This document shows, piece by piece, positions 18,810 to 28,897 of a stretch of 64,000 nt of DNA. The notes under the pieces were generated by a model. The model searched no databases, was not told the origin of the DNA, and saw nothing but the letters and a program-made list of their open reading frames with translations. Position numbers and translations under genes: made by a program. The stretch is from contig JAPLEX010000012.1 of NCBI GenBank assembly GCA_026390995.1, positions 1-64,000 on the forward strand, in the 5' to 3' direction. Numbering within the stretch: position 1 is the first letter of the stretch; each line of letters begins with the position of its first letter. Source of the DNA: Flavobacterium sp. (GTDB taxonomy: Bacteria > Bacteroidota > Bacteroidia > Flavobacteriales > Flavobacteriaceae).

Positions 18810-19922
18810 TTAGACTAAATCGGCCAACTCGGCCCCAATTAAACTTCCGATGGCAACACCCATACCGCCCAAACGTACTCCGCAAAAGACGCGGTTGGAC
18901 AATTGCTGAACAATCGGTTTTTTGTGAGTGCCCAAGCCCATGATACCACTCCATCTGCGAGCCACTTGCACGGATTGCTGGGGTAAAATTACTTCTTTTA
19001 ACAACTCCTCCAAGCGGTTTTGGATTAAATCAGTTTGGCCCAAATGCGTAGTGGTTTCGCCTTCAAAATCCAGATTTCGTCCACCGCCTAGCAAAATACG
19101 GTTGTCTATGTTTCTAAAATAATAATAGCCCTGATCCAAATGAAAGGTCCCTTTGATGGCCAAGTTGGGAATGGGCTCGGTAACCAACACTTGTGCTCTT
19201 CCGGGTTTTACAGCTACATCCAACAACTGATTGGCAAAGCCGTTGGTGGCAAAAAATAGGTTTTGGGTAACAAATGAAAAGCCAGGCAATTGCACCTCAA
19301 CTTGCGATTCGGTCTCGGTATAGCCCAATACTTCTTGCTGGTTCAAAATGAGGATGTCTTGAGAAATGGTTTTTTTGAGTAAGGCTTGCATCATTTTTCC
19401 GGTGTCAATTTGCGCCTCAAACGGATTAAAAATGAGGTGTTCACAAAGACCATTAAATCCAAATCGGTTGTGGTCTTTGATAAATAAATCTGCCTTAAAA
19501 AATGGACGAAATAACGCGTTGATAAATGGCATTCTAGCTAAGCAATTGTTATAGCTATTTTCATCCGATTGCAAAAACAATTCATAGCCCCCGTGTGGGG
19601 TAAAATCGATAGCGGCATCGCCCAGATTTTTACGGAGTAATTGCAGGCCATTCCAGCGTTTTTGCACCAAGTTAATCACTTCGTCTTCGGAGTGCGAACA
19701 CAAATCATCGAGCAATTCGGAAAGGCTGCCAAAGCAAGCAAAGCCGGCGTTTTTGGTGCTGGCTCCCTCGGGCAAAACACTTTTTTCTAGAACCAAAATT
19801 TTCGCTTGAGGAAAGCGTTCACGCAAGCGCAGTGCCGCATGTAGTCCTACAATGCCACTGCCCACCACGGTATAATCTACCTGCGAAAACCAAGTTTTGT
19901 GTTCCCAATAACTCAAATGCAT
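18810..19922 (-). CDS. FAD-dependent oxidoreductase (DAO family)
   Basis: This 370-residue protein has an N-terminal Rossmann motif VVGSGIVGLHAALRL near residue 20 and ends with the FAD-binding signature GVRLGGMGVAIG. These mark the D-amino-acid oxidase/glycine oxidase-like family. It should oxidise an amine or amino-acid-like substrate. The substrate cannot be assigned. The adjacent mtgA and the D-alanine chemistry nearby do not prove a link. Cytosolic, with no signal peptide. Confidence 0.82.
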   Translation of the reverse strand: MHLSYWEHKTWFSQVDYTVVGSGIVGLHAALRLRERFPQAKILVLEKSVLPEGASTKNAGFACFGSLSELLDDLCSHSEDEVINLVQKRWNGLQLLRKNLGDAAIDFTPHGGYELFLQSDENSYNNCLARMPFINALFRPFFKADLFIKDHNRFGFNGLCEHLIFNPFEAQIDTGKMMQALLKKTISQDILILNQQEVLGYTETESQVEVQLPGFSFVTQNLFFATNGFANQLLDVAVKPGRAQVLVTEPIPNLAIKGTFHLDQGYYYFRNIDNRILLGGGRNLDFEGETTTHLGQTDLIQNRLEELLKEVILPQQSVQVARRWSGIMGLGTHKKPIVQQLSNRVFCGVRLGGMGVAIGSLIGAELADLV

Positions 19923-20086
19923 GCCCTAAAATTTGCATAAAAATAAGTTTTATTTGGATTGGATTGGATTTTGAGAAACAAACAACACCTTAATTATTGC
20001 CGTTTATCGATTTTATTCGTTCACACTGCAAATCATTCGCAGTAATTTATATATTTGATACTTGAACTAAATCAATACGTTAACAT

Positions 20087-23000
20087 ATGAAAAAAGTTGT
20101 ACTCACCTTTGCGCTTTTTGCTTCGATTGGAATCGCTCTCGCGCAAACTGGCAAACCCGTTTGGAAATCGACGGTAAAAAACACCCAATCGACTACCCTA
20201 GAAAACAAACAATCTATTGCAAATCCACATTTATTTGCCTTAGATGCTCAAGCGCTTCAACAAGCCTTAGCCAATGCACCGCAGCGTTTTGCTTCGGCTG
20301 CTGCCTCTACCAAAATTGTAAGTTTCCCAACCGTATCGGGTGAATTGGCCCAATACCGTGTGAAAGAATCATCCAACCTCGATCCAGAATTGGCAGCTCG
20401 TTATCCGGAAATTAAATCTTATATCGGGCAAGGTGTTGAAAACCCTGCCGCTACCATTTACTTTAGTGTGTCACCACTTGGTGTGCAAACCATGCTCATC
20501 AACCCAGATAAATCAGCCGAGTTCATTGAGCCGTATACTACCGATTTAACTTCGTATGTGGTATACCGTCGTCAAGACAAAGCGGCCTCTTTAACTCCCT
20601 TTGAGTGTAAAGTAATTGCCGATGCTCCCTCAGATCTTACCTCTTCTACCGCTCGTCCCAATGCTGACGATGCTATAATGCGTACTTTCCGTTTGGCCAT
20701 GTCATGTACGGGAGAATATACCGCCTATTTTGGTGGAACAAAAGCCTTGGCCTTGGCTGCTATTAACAACAGCATGACTCGTGTAAACGGGGTGTTTGAA
20801 TTGGATTTTGGTACACGCATGGTGTTGATTGCTAACACTGATTTGGTGATTTATACTAGCGCTTCAACCGATCCCTATTCTGCTGCATCATCTATGGCAA
20901 GTTGGAATGCCCAGTTGCAATCTACATTGACCTCGGTAATTGGAGAAGCCAACTATGATGTAGGTCATTTATTTGGTGCTTCAGGTGGTGGTGGAAATGC
21001 CGGTTGTATTGGTTGCGTATGCGTGAACGGTTCAAAAGGAAGTGGAATTACTTCTCCTGCTGACGGGATTCCATCGGGAGACAACTTTGATATTGATTAT
21101 GTAGCGCATGAATTGGGTCACCAATTTGGAGCGAACCATACGTTTACAATAAGCAACGAAGGAACTGGCGTACACATGGAGCCAGGTTCAGGATCAACCA
21201 TTATGGGCTATGCTGGTATTACCACTGCCGATGTTCAACCGCATTCGGATCCTTATTTTCATGCGATTAGCATTCAACAAGTAACGAATAATATTAAAGC
21301 CAAAACCTGTTCGGTAAATACTGCTTCTGGTAATTCAGTTCCTACTGCCAGTGCTGGCTTGGATTACACCATACCAAAAAGCACTCCGTTTATGCTTACA
21401 GCTGCTGGAACAGATGCCAACGGCAACGATGTGTTGACTTACAACTGGGAGCAAATGGACAGCCAGACTACTACTGCAGCGCCATCGGCAACCAAAACCA
21501 CTGGGGTGAATTTTAGATCGTACAATTCCTCAACCAACCCTACACGTTACTTCCCTAAATTATCGTCTATTCTCACCGGAGCTACTACAACTGCTGGAAC
21601 AGAATTGAGTGTTGAAGCTTTGTCTTCGGTAGCCAGAACTCTAAACTTTAGAGTTACAGTTCGCGACAACCACGCGGGAGCTCCTGCCAACAACAGCGAC
21701 GATATGATTGTAACGGTAAATGCCACTGCAGGACCTTTTGCCGTGAGCGCACCAAACACAGCCGTATCTTACGTAGGTGGAAGTACACAAACCATTACTT
21801 GGGCTGTTGCGGGAACCACTGCCAACAATGTAAACTGTGCTAATGTGGACATTTTATTGTCAACCAATGGCGGAACAACCTTTACTACGGTATTGGCTGG
21901 AACGCCAAATGACGGAACAGAAGCAGTGGTAATTCCTAATACACCAGGCACAACCAACCGCATTATGGTAAAAGGAAGCAACCATATTTTCTTTGACATT
22001 TCGAATGCCAACTTTACCATTACGCAAGGTTCAACTGATTTTACTGCACCGACTGCACCAACCAATTTGGCCGCTTCGGGAACCACAATCAACAGCACAC
22101 AATTGAGTTGGACGGCTGCTACCGATAACGTTGCAGTAACTGGTTATGACGTGTACCAAGGCGCAACCTTAAAAGCAACTGTAGCTACTACAAGTTATGC
22201 CGTAACGGGATTAACAGCGGCTACGCTTTATAGCTTTAGTGTTAAAGCCAAAGATGCTGCAGGAAATGTTTCAGCAGCAAGTAATACTGTAAGTGTGACT
22301 ACATTATCACCAGCTCCAGATACTACTGCTCCAACAGCTCCAACATTATCTTCTGCTGGCACCACAACAACTTCTACTAACTTGTCATGGACTGGCGCAA
22401 CTGATAACGTAGCGGTAACTGGGTACAATATTTATAAAGATGGTGTTTTGCTTGGCTCAACAACTACAGCTACAATCTTCACGGTAACAGGATTGTCAGC
22501 TGGAACTGCTTATGTGTTTTATGTTCAAGCTAAAGATGCAGCTGGGAATATTTCTCTAGCAAGCAATACAGTTTCTGTTACAACATTAACTCCCGATACA
22601 ACTGCGCCAACAGCTCCTGTATTAAGTGCTTCGGGCACTACATCAGCTGGGACTAATTTATCTTGGAGTGGTGCTACTGATAACGTTGCTGTAACTTCGT
22701 ATGATGTATATCAAAATGGCGTTTTCAAAGCTAATGTTACCACAACAACTTATAGCGTAGCGGGTTTAACAGCCTCTACTGCATATAGCTTCTATGTTAT
22801 TGCTAAAGATGCTGCAGGAAATGTTTCTATAGCTAGTAATACGGTATCTGTTACTACTTTGGCCAACACTATTGCCTACTGTACTTCTCAAGGAACCAGC
22901 ACTGCTGATGAAAGAATAGGGAAAGTGGTTCTTGGAACCATCAGCAACACTTCTACAGGAACAGCAGGATATGAAAATTTTACAGCACTCTCTACTAATT

Positions 23001-23557
23001 TAGTTAGAAGTACCGCAAACACGATTACTGTTACTCCATTTTGGGTGACTACAACCAAGTATAAAGAAGGTTATGCTGTGTTTATAGACTATAATAAAAA
23101 TGGTGTTTTTACCGATGCCGGAGAAACCGTATGGACAAAAGCCGCTTCTACTACCACCCCTGTTTCAGGAACATTTACAGTTCCTGCCACAGCAACTCTT
23201 GGCTCTACAAGAATGAGGGTTTCTATGAAATATAATGCTATTCCAACTTCGTGTGAAACATTATCTTTTGGACAAGTAGAAGATTATACCGTAAACATTA
23301 CTGCAACAGCACGTCAGGAAGACAACACAGCAGTTGAGGTGCTCGTATATCCAAATCCGGTTGAAGGAAACTTCCTAACTGTATCCGAATCAGCTGCAAC
23401 AGCCAACTACCGCATCTTTACTTTAATTGGACAAGAAATTGCCGCTGGAAAAGTAGAAAACAACGAAATCTATGTGGGAAGCTTAACTGCCGGTACCTAT
23501 TTGATTGAGTTTGTGGTAAATGACGAAACAGTCGTTAAACGCATAATCAAAAAATAA
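20087..23557 (+). CDS. Secreted reprolysin-like metalloprotease with FN3, GEVED and T9SS sorting domains
   Basis: The protein has 1156 residues. A signal peptide (to about 19) precedes a propeptide-like region. The metallopeptidase domain (about 195-425) has the zinc motif HELGHQFGANH, with H341, E342, H345 and H351, and the Met-turn IMGYAG. A beta-sandwich region follows (about 430-645), then three FN3 modules (about 651-925), and a GEVED domain (about 926-1075) ending in FGQVEDYTV. A type A T9SS sorting domain closes the chain (YPNPVEG near 1088, final KRIIKK). It should be exported by Sec, then through T9SS, and anchored or released at the cell surface to digest proteins. Confidence 0.93.
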   Translation: MKKVVLTFALFASIGIALAQTGKPVWKSTVKNTQSTTLENKQSIANPHLFALDAQALQQALANAPQRFASAAASTKIVSFPTVSGELAQYRVKESSNLDPELAARYPEIKSYIGQGVENPAATIYFSVSPLGVQTMLINPDKSAEFIEPYTTDLTSYVVYRRQDKAASLTPFECKVIADAPSDLTSSTARPNADDAIMRTFRLAMSCTGEYTAYFGGTKALALAAINNSMTRVNGVFELDFGTRMVLIANTDLVIYTSASTDPYSAASSMASWNAQLQSTLTSVIGEANYDVGHLFGASGGGGNAGCIGCVCVNGSKGSGITSPADGIPSGDNFDIDYVAHELGHQFGANHTFTISNEGTGVHMEPGSGSTIMGYAGITTADVQPHSDPYFHAISIQQVTNNIKAKTCSVNTASGNSVPTASAGLDYTIPKSTPFMLTAAGTDANGNDVLTYNWEQMDSQTTTAAPSATKTTGVNFRSYNSSTNPTRYFPKLSSILTGATTTAGTELSVEALSSVARTLNFRVTVRDNHAGAPANNSDDMIVTVNATAGPFAVSAPNTAVSYVGGSTQTITWAVAGTTANNVNCANVDILLSTNGGTTFTTVLAGTPNDGTEAVVIPNTPGTTNRIMVKGSNHIFFDISNANFTITQGSTDFTAPTAPTNLAASGTTINSTQLSWTAATDNVAVTGYDVYQGATLKATVATTSYAVTGLTAATLYSFSVKAKDAAGNVSAASNTVSVTTLSPAPDTTAPTAPTLSSAGTTTTSTNLSWTGATDNVAVTGYNIYKDGVLLGSTTTATIFTVTGLSAGTAYVFYVQAKDAAGNISLASNTVSVTTLTPDTTAPTAPVLSASGTTSAGTNLSWSGATDNVAVTSYDVYQNGVFKANVTTTTYSVAGLTASTAYSFYVIAKDAAGNVSIASNTVSVTTLANTIAYCTSQGTSTADERIGKVVLGTISNTSTGTAGYENFTALSTNLVRSTANTITVTPFWVTTTKYKEGYAVFIDYNKNGVFTDAGETVWTKAASTTTPVSGTFTVPATATLGSTRMRVSMKYNAIPTSCETLSFGQVEDYTVNITATARQEDNTAVEVLVYPNPVEGNFLTVSESAATANYRIFTLIGQEIAAGKVENNEIYVGSLTAGTYLIEFVVNDETVVKRIIKK
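22039..22862. repeat. Three tandem FN3-encoding repeats
   Basis: Units begin at about 22039, 22319 and 22595, with a period close to 276 bases (92 codons). Each unit encodes APTAP, TDNVAVT, AKDAAGN and ASNTVSVTTL in the same order. The amino acids are nearly the same while the synonymous codons differ, so the duplication is not very recent or the units are under purifying selection. Confidence 0.88.
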
Positions 23558-23579
23558 GTAAGATTATTCTTCTTGAAAA

Positions 23580-23607
23580 AGCCATCGAAATTCGATGGCT
23601 TTTTTTT
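23580..23607 (+). terminator. Terminator after the metalloprotease
   Basis: The stem AGCCATCGA/TCGATGGCT closes on a three-base loop (AAT) and is followed by at least seven T bases. Confidence 0.88.
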
Positions 23608-23644
23608 GTAAAAAAGGTACATTTATCGCATCAAAATTTACACT

Positions 23645-25558
23645 ATGAAAAAAATTGGTTTACTAATCGCAATGGTATTAAGCATGACTGCACTGCACGC
23701 ACAACAACCGCTTACCCCCGAATTATTATGGAAATTAGGACGTGTTAGTCCGTTAGGGATTTCAAAAGATGGAACCGCTTTAGTCTACAAAGTAGGATAC
23801 CCATCGTTAGCCGAAAACAAATCGACCTCCAAACTGTTTATCATGCCCATTGAGGGTGGAAAAGCAACCGAGATAAAGGAAACAGCTGCATTTTTGGTTG
23901 ATAAAAATCGTTCTGCCGACGGAAAATACCTGCTGTATAGCGAAGAAGTAAAATTGCAAGCGGTACACGGAAAAGACTTTTATCCCGAACTAGACAAATC
24001 AAACGCACAAGTCTATAATGGATTAGATTACCGCCATTGGGATACGTGGAACGAGGGAAAATACAACCACGTGTTTTATAAAAGTACGGCGACTGGCGAG
24101 CAGGTTGGGATTGACATCTTAAAAGGAGAGCACTACGACAGCCCACAAAAACCGTTTGGTGGTGATGAAGATTTTATTTGGGCTCCCGATGGCAAAAGCA
24201 TCATTTATGTGTGCAAGAAAAAAGAGGGAACTGCCTATGCCGTATCAACCAATACCGATTTTTATCAGTATGATTTGGCCTCAGGCGCAACGGTAAATCT
24301 TACCGAAGGCAATTTGGGTTACGACACCAATCCGAGTTTTTCTCCCCAAGGCAATTTAACGTGGCTACAAATGAAACGCGACGGTTACGAGGCCGATAAA
24401 AACGATTTGGTGGTTCGCGTAAACGAGAAAATGCATCTTAATCTAACCGCCAATTGGGATGGAACCGTGAGCAATTACCTGTGGGCCCCCGACGGAAAAA
24501 GTATTTATTTTACCGCTGCCGTAGATGGAACCATTCAATTGTTTGTGGTGAATTATACGGGACTTACTAAAATGATTCCTACAGTAAAACAACTGACCGA
24601 CGGCCTATTTGATGTACACGACATCGTTGGTTTCTCGGGCTCTAAAATTTTGGTAACCCGCACCGACATGAACCATGCTACCGAGATTTATAGCTACGAG
24701 CTGAAAAAGAAAACTTGGAACCAACTCACGCACGAAAACGACAGCATCTATGCCAATATAGCCCAAAGCAAAACCGAAAAACGCTACGTGACCACTACCG
24801 ATGGGAAGAAAATGTTGGTTTGGGTAATCTTACCGCCCAACTTTGACGCGAGCAAAAAATACCCCACGCTCTTGTATTGCCAAGGTGGACCGCAATCGGC
24901 CTTGACGCAATTTTATTCATTCAGATGGAATTTTCAATTGATGGCCGCCAATGGCTATATCGTGGTAGCACCAAACCGACGCGGAATGCCTGGACATGGC
25001 GTAGCGTGGAACGAGCAAATTAGCGGAGACTGGGGCGGTCAGGTAATGCAAGATTACTTATCGGCGATTGATGATGTAGCCAAAGAACCTTATGTAGACA
25101 AAGCCCGTATGGGCTGTGTGGGGGCAAGTTACGGCGGCTATTCGGCCTTTTATTTGGCTGGTATTCACCAAAACCGATTCAAGTCGTTTATTGCACATGA
25201 CGGCGTGTTTAATACTCAAAGTATGTTTGGCACCACCGAAGAAGTGTTCTTTAACAACTGGGATTTTGGTGGAGCCTATTGGGAGAAAAACAATGCCGTA
25301 GCGCAAAAAACCTACAGCACGTTTAATCCAATAAATTATGTAGACCAATGGAATACGCCTATTCTAATTATTCAGGGTGGAACTGACTTTAGAGTGCCGA
25401 TCGGACAAGCACAAGAGGCCTTTCAAGCGGCTCAGTTGCGCGGGATAAAAAGTAGATTTTTGTATTTCCCAGAAGAAAATCACTGGGTGCTTAAACCGCA
25501 AAATGCCTTGGTTTGGCAACGTGAATTTTACAAATGGTTGAAAGAAACCTTAGAATAG
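23645..25558 (+). CDS. Secreted S9-family prolyl oligopeptidase-like peptidase
   Basis: The protein has 637 residues with a signal peptide (to about 19). The N-terminal half is a beta-propeller with repeated WAPDGKSI segments. The C-terminal alpha/beta-hydrolase domain has the nucleophile in GASYGGYSA (S495), the acid in QGGTDFRVP (D581) and histidine in ENHWV (H613). It should cut short peptides after proline or alanine in the periplasm, in keeping with peptide use downstream of the secreted protease just upstream. The two genes are separated by a terminator, so they are probably transcribed separately. Confidence 0.92.
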   Translation: MKKIGLLIAMVLSMTALHAQQPLTPELLWKLGRVSPLGISKDGTALVYKVGYPSLAENKSTSKLFIMPIEGGKATEIKETAAFLVDKNRSADGKYLLYSEEVKLQAVHGKDFYPELDKSNAQVYNGLDYRHWDTWNEGKYNHVFYKSTATGEQVGIDILKGEHYDSPQKPFGGDEDFIWAPDGKSIIYVCKKKEGTAYAVSTNTDFYQYDLASGATVNLTEGNLGYDTNPSFSPQGNLTWLQMKRDGYEADKNDLVVRVNEKMHLNLTANWDGTVSNYLWAPDGKSIYFTAAVDGTIQLFVVNYTGLTKMIPTVKQLTDGLFDVHDIVGFSGSKILVTRTDMNHATEIYSYELKKKTWNQLTHENDSIYANIAQSKTEKRYVTTTDGKKMLVWVILPPNFDASKKYPTLLYCQGGPQSALTQFYSFRWNFQLMAANGYIVVAPNRRGMPGHGVAWNEQISGDWGGQVMQDYLSAIDDVAKEPYVDKARMGCVGASYGGYSAFYLAGIHQNRFKSFIAHDGVFNTQSMFGTTEEVFFNNWDFGGAYWEKNNAVAQKTYSTFNPINYVDQWNTPILIIQGGTDFRVPIGQAQEAFQAAQLRGIKSRFLYFPEENHWVLKPQNALVWQREFYKWLKETLE

Positions 25559-25570
25559 AATGAAAAGAAA

Positions 25571-25597
25571 AACGCCTCATAACTGAGGCGTTTTTTA
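25571..25597. terminator. Bidirectional terminator between convergent S9 peptidase and accC
   Basis: The stem AACGCCTCA/TGAGGCGTT closes on a short TAAC loop, flanked by A bases on the left and T bases on the right. It serves the plus-strand peptidase gene and abuts the accC stop codon on the minus strand. Confidence 0.85.
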
Positions 25598-26944
25598 TTA
25601 GTCAGGATCGTTCATTTTAAAACTCTCCATAAATTTTGTGGTGTAATTTCCGGCTACATAATCCGGCTCATCCATCAATTGGCGGTGAAACGGAATGGTG
25701 GTTTTAATTCCTTCAATCACGAACTCGTCTAATGCACGTTTCATTTTACTGATTGCTTCCTCACGGGTTTGTGCCGTGGTGATGAGTTTGGCAATCATTG
25801 AATCGTAATTGGACGGAATAGTATATCCGGCGTAAACGTGCGTATCTAAACGAACACCGTGTCCTCCTGGCGCATGCAAGGTGGTAATTTTACCCGGTGA
25901 AGGTCGAAAATCGTTGTACGGATCTTCGGCATTGATACGGCATTCAATGGCGTGCAAATTGGGGTAGTAATTTTTACCCGAAATCGGCACACCCGCAGCT
26001 ACTAATATTTGTTCGCGAATCAAATCGTAATCAATTACTTGTTCGGTTATGGGGTGCTCAACTTGAATACGCGTATTCATTTCCATGAAGTAGAAATTGC
26101 GGTGTTTGTCTACCAAAAACTCTACTGTACCTGCACCTTCGTATTTGATGAACTCAGCTGCTTTTACCGCAGCTTCGCCCATTTTATTTCGCAATTCATC
26201 GGTCATGAATGGCGAAGGCGTTTCTTCGGTAAGTTTTTGGTGACGACGTTGCACGGAGCAATCGCGTTCTGATAAATGACAGGCTTTGCCATAGGCATCA
26301 CCTACTACTTGAATTTCGATATGTCGGGGTTCTTCGATTAATTTTTCAAGGTACATGCCATCGTTTCCAAAAGCAGCTCCTGCTTCCTGGCGTGCACTTT
26401 CCCATGCTTTCAATAAATCTTCTTCTTTCCACACGGCACGCATTCCTTTTCCTCCACCCCCAGCAGTTGCTTTGAGCATAACAGGATAGCCCATCTCTTT
26501 CGACAATTTGGCCGCTTCTTCATAGGATTCTAAAATTCCTTCAGAACCAGGAACACAAGGTACACCCGCCTCTTTCATCGTGGCTTTGGCAGAAGCCTTA
26601 TCGCCCATTCGATCTATCATCTCGGGTGAAGCACCAATAAATTTAATTCCGTGCTCTTGGCAAATTTTAGAAAATTTTGCATTTTCAGACAAGAAGCCAT
26701 AACCCGGATGAATGGCATCTGCATTGGTGATTTCTGCCGCTGCAATGATGTTGGACATCTTTAAGTAGGACAAATTGCTTGGCGCAGGCCCAATACAAAC
26801 GGCTTCGTCAGCAAACTTTACGTGCAAACTTTCTGCGTCAACAGTAGAGTAAACTGCAACCGTTTTGATACCCATTTCACGACAGGTTCGGATGATGCGC
26901 AGGGCAATCTCTCCTCTGTTGGCAATTAATATTTTTTTAAACAT
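25598..26944 (-). CDS. accC: Acetyl-CoA carboxylase, biotin carboxylase subunit
   Basis: The 448-residue length is normal. The N-terminus [16 protein letters not shown] is diagnostic, followed by the ATP-grasp segment [12 protein letters not shown] and the catalytic region [15 protein letters not shown]. It carboxylates biotin on AccB for malonyl-CoA and fatty-acid synthesis. It is last in the run DUF177-rpmF-fabH-accB-accC, 79 bases after accB. Confidence 0.97.
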   Translation of the reverse strand: MFKKILIANRGEIALRIIRTCREMGIKTVAVYSTVDAESLHVKFADEAVCIGPAPSNLSYLKMSNIIAAAEITNADAIHPGYGFLSENAKFSKICQEHGIKFIGASPEMIDRMGDKASAKATMKEAGVPCVPGSEGILESYEEAAKLSKEMGYPVMLKATAGGGGKGMRAVWKEEDLLKAWESARQEAGAAFGNDGMYLEKLIEEPRHIEIQVVGDAYGKACHLSERDCSVQRRHQKLTEETPSPFMTDELRNKMGEAAVKAAEFIKYEGAGTVEFLVDKHRNFYFMEMNTRIQVEHPITEQVIDYDLIREQILVAAGVPISGKNYYPNLHAIECRINAEDPYNDFRPSPGKITTLHAPGGHGVRLDTHVYAGYTIPSNYDSMIAKLITTAQTREEAISKMKRALDEFVIEGIKTTIPFHRQLMDEPDYVAGNYTTKFMESFKMNDPD

Positions 26945-27023
26945 CTCTTTTAAATTTTAAAATTACAAATCCCAAAATCCAATAGTGGAATTTGTATTTT
27001 CATTATTGGAATTTCAAATCAGT

Positions 27024-27506
27024 TTAGGAAGGATCAACCAAGAATAAAGGTTGATCAAATTCTACTGGAGACATATCATCCACTAAAATTTTAAGGATTT
27101 TTCCGGAAACTTCTGATTCGATTTCGTTGAATAATTTCATCGCTTCAATTACGCAAAGCACATCGCCTTTTCCGATGGTACTTCCAACCTCAACAAACAT
27201 CGGTTTGTCTGGTGAAGGTTTTCTGTAGAAAGTTCCAATCATCGGTGATTTTACCGTAATGTAGTTGGCGTTTTCTGCGGCAGGTGCGGCAGCTACAGCT
27301 GCGGCCGGCGCTTGCGGGGCAGCAACAGGAGCTGATGCTGGCAAAGCTTGGGCCATTGGTGCTTGTTGCACATAAGTAATATCCGGAGTATTCCCTTCCA
27401 GCGTAGTTCTGATGGTAATTTTGATGTCACCCGTTTCTAATTTTACTTCGGCAACCCCTGAATTGGATACAAATTTAATCAGGTTTTGAATTTCTTTTAA
27501 ATCCAT
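27024..27506 (-). CDS. accB: Biotin carboxyl carrier protein of acetyl-CoA carboxylase
   Basis: The protein has 160 residues. A conserved N-terminal helix is followed by an Ala/Pro-rich flexible linker (about residues 47-77). The biotinyl domain carries the acceptor lysine in IEAMKLFNEIE. It carries carboxybiotin between AccC and the carboxyltransferase. It lies 23 bases after fabH, so the fatty-acid genes are probably cotranscribed. Confidence 0.97.
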   Translation of the reverse strand: MDLKEIQNLIKFVSNSGVAEVKLETGDIKITIRTTLEGNTPDITYVQQAPMAQALPASAPVAAPQAPAAAVAAAPAAENANYITVKSPMIGTFYRKPSPDKPMFVEVGSTIGKGDVLCVIEAMKLFNEIESEVSGKILKILVDDMSPVEFDQPLFLVDPS

Positions 27507-27529
27507 AATGTGTTGATTTAAGATTAGTT

Positions 27530-28528
27530 TTATTTTTTATCGTAAGCCCATTTTAAATAGATAGATCCCCAAGTAAATCCGCCACCAAACGCAGCAAAAA
27601 TAAGGTTATCTCCTTTTTTAAATTTATGTTCAAAATCACTTAATAACAAAGGCAAAGTAGCCGAGGTTGTGTTTCCGTATTTCTCAATATTAATCAACAC
27701 TTTACTCTCGTCAACGCCCATGCGTGAAGCAGTTGCATCTATAATGCGTCGATTGGCTTGGTGTGCAAGTAACCAATCTACATCATCGTGAGTTAAATTG
27801 TTGCGTTGCATAATTTTTTCGCTCACATCGGCCATCCCAGTTACGGCATATTTAAAAACGGTTTTCCCGTCTTGAAACACATAGTGTTGGCGGTTTTCTA
27901 CCGTTTCGGCTGAGGAAGGCAAAATAGAACCACCCGCATCAATCTTTAAATATTCACGGCCAATTCCGTCGCTGCGCAAAAATTCGTCTTGTAATCCTAA
28001 TCCTTCGTGATTGGGCTCAAACAAAACGGCTCCGGCGCCATCACCAAAAATAATGCAGGTGGCGCGATCGGTATAATCTATAATGGAGGACATTTTATCG
28101 GCCCCAATTAATAAAACTTTTTTGTATCGTCCGGCTTGGATATAGGCGGCGCAAGTAGACATGCCATATAAAAATCCAGAACAGGCCGCTTGTAAATCAA
28201 AGGCAAAGGCATTTACCGCACCAATTTGTGTGGCAACATACACTGCTGTTGCAGCTACAGGCATATCGGGGGTGGTAGTGGCTACAATAACTGCATCAAT
28301 CTCTGCTGGATTGATCCCGCTTTTTCGGATTAAATCTTCGGCCGCTTTGATGGCCAAATAGGAAGTTCCTAATTTATCTCCTTTTAGTATTCTTCGTTCG
28401 CGAATTCCAGTACGTGATGTAATCCATTCGTCGTTGGTTTCAACCAAGGTTTCCAATAATTTATTGGTTAACACAAAGTCAGGAACATACGATCCTACAG
28501 CAGTAATGGCAGCGGTAATTGTACTCAT
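27530..28528 (-). CDS. fabH: Beta-ketoacyl-ACP synthase III
   Basis: The protein has 332 residues. The Cys-His-Asn triad is visible in order: AACSGFLYGM, LAHQANRRI and EKYGNTTSA. It condenses an acyl-CoA primer with malonyl-ACP to start fatty-acid synthesis. In Flavobacteria the primers are often branched. It follows rpmF after a terminator hairpin, as in the classic rpmF-fab arrangement. Confidence 0.96.
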   Translation of the reverse strand: MSTITAAITAVGSYVPDFVLTNKLLETLVETNDEWITSRTGIRERRILKGDKLGTSYLAIKAAEDLIRKSGINPAEIDAVIVATTTPDMPVAATAVYVATQIGAVNAFAFDLQAACSGFLYGMSTCAAYIQAGRYKKVLLIGADKMSSIIDYTDRATCIIFGDGAGAVLFEPNHEGLGLQDEFLRSDGIGREYLKIDAGGSILPSSAETVENRQHYVFQDGKTVFKYAVTGMADVSEKIMQRNNLTHDDVDWLLAHQANRRIIDATASRMGVDESKVLINIEKYGNTTSATLPLLLSDFEHKFKKGDNLIFAAFGGGFTWGSIYLKWAYDKK

Positions 28529-28643
28529 AAATGGGTGCTATTTCTTCAACAAAGTGACACTTTGATAAAGTGTTTGAAATTACAAAAAAAATTGAAATCA
28601 AATTTGATTTAAACCGGGTAATTTAATTCCTATTATAAACAAC

Positions 28644-28671
28644 AAAAACTCCCACATCGGTGAGAGTTTTT
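28644..28671 (-). terminator. Terminator/attenuator between rpmF and fabH
   Basis: The stem AAAAACTC/GAGTTTTT, with extra pairs inside, has T bases on the minus strand. It could separate ribosomal-protein expression from fatty-acid synthesis while allowing some read-through. Confidence 0.65.
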
Positions 28672-28690
28672 GCAGTATTATTTGATTTTA

Positions 28691-28888
28691 TTAAGCAAGC
28701 GCTACAGGTGATTTGTCAATAACCACTTGTCCTCTGTAGTACATTTTACCTTCATGCCAGTAGGCTCTGTGGTATAAATGCGCTTCACCAGTGATGGGGC
28801 AAGTTGCAATTTGAGCAACCGTTGCTTTATAATGTGTTCTTCTTTTATCTCTTCTTGTCTTGGAGATTTTTCTCTTAGGATGTGCCAT
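28691..28888 (-). CDS. rpmF: 50S ribosomal protein L32
   Basis: The 65 residues start [20 protein letters not shown], the diagnostic L32 N-terminus. The central part has only one Cys ([11 protein letters not shown]), so this is a form without the four-Cys zinc ribbon. It is a structural protein of the large ribosomal subunit. It follows the DUF177 gene by 9 bases, a pairing conserved across bacteria. Confidence 0.97.
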   Translation of the reverse strand: MAHPKRKISKTRRDKRRTHYKATVAQIATCPITGEAHLYHRAYWHEGKMYYRGQVVIDKSPVALA

Positions 28889-28897
28889 TTTACTGTA

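Noticed and set aside
22039-22862. Tandem repeats as a separate mobile element
   Set aside because: They encode the FN3 modules of the protease in frame and need no other explanation.
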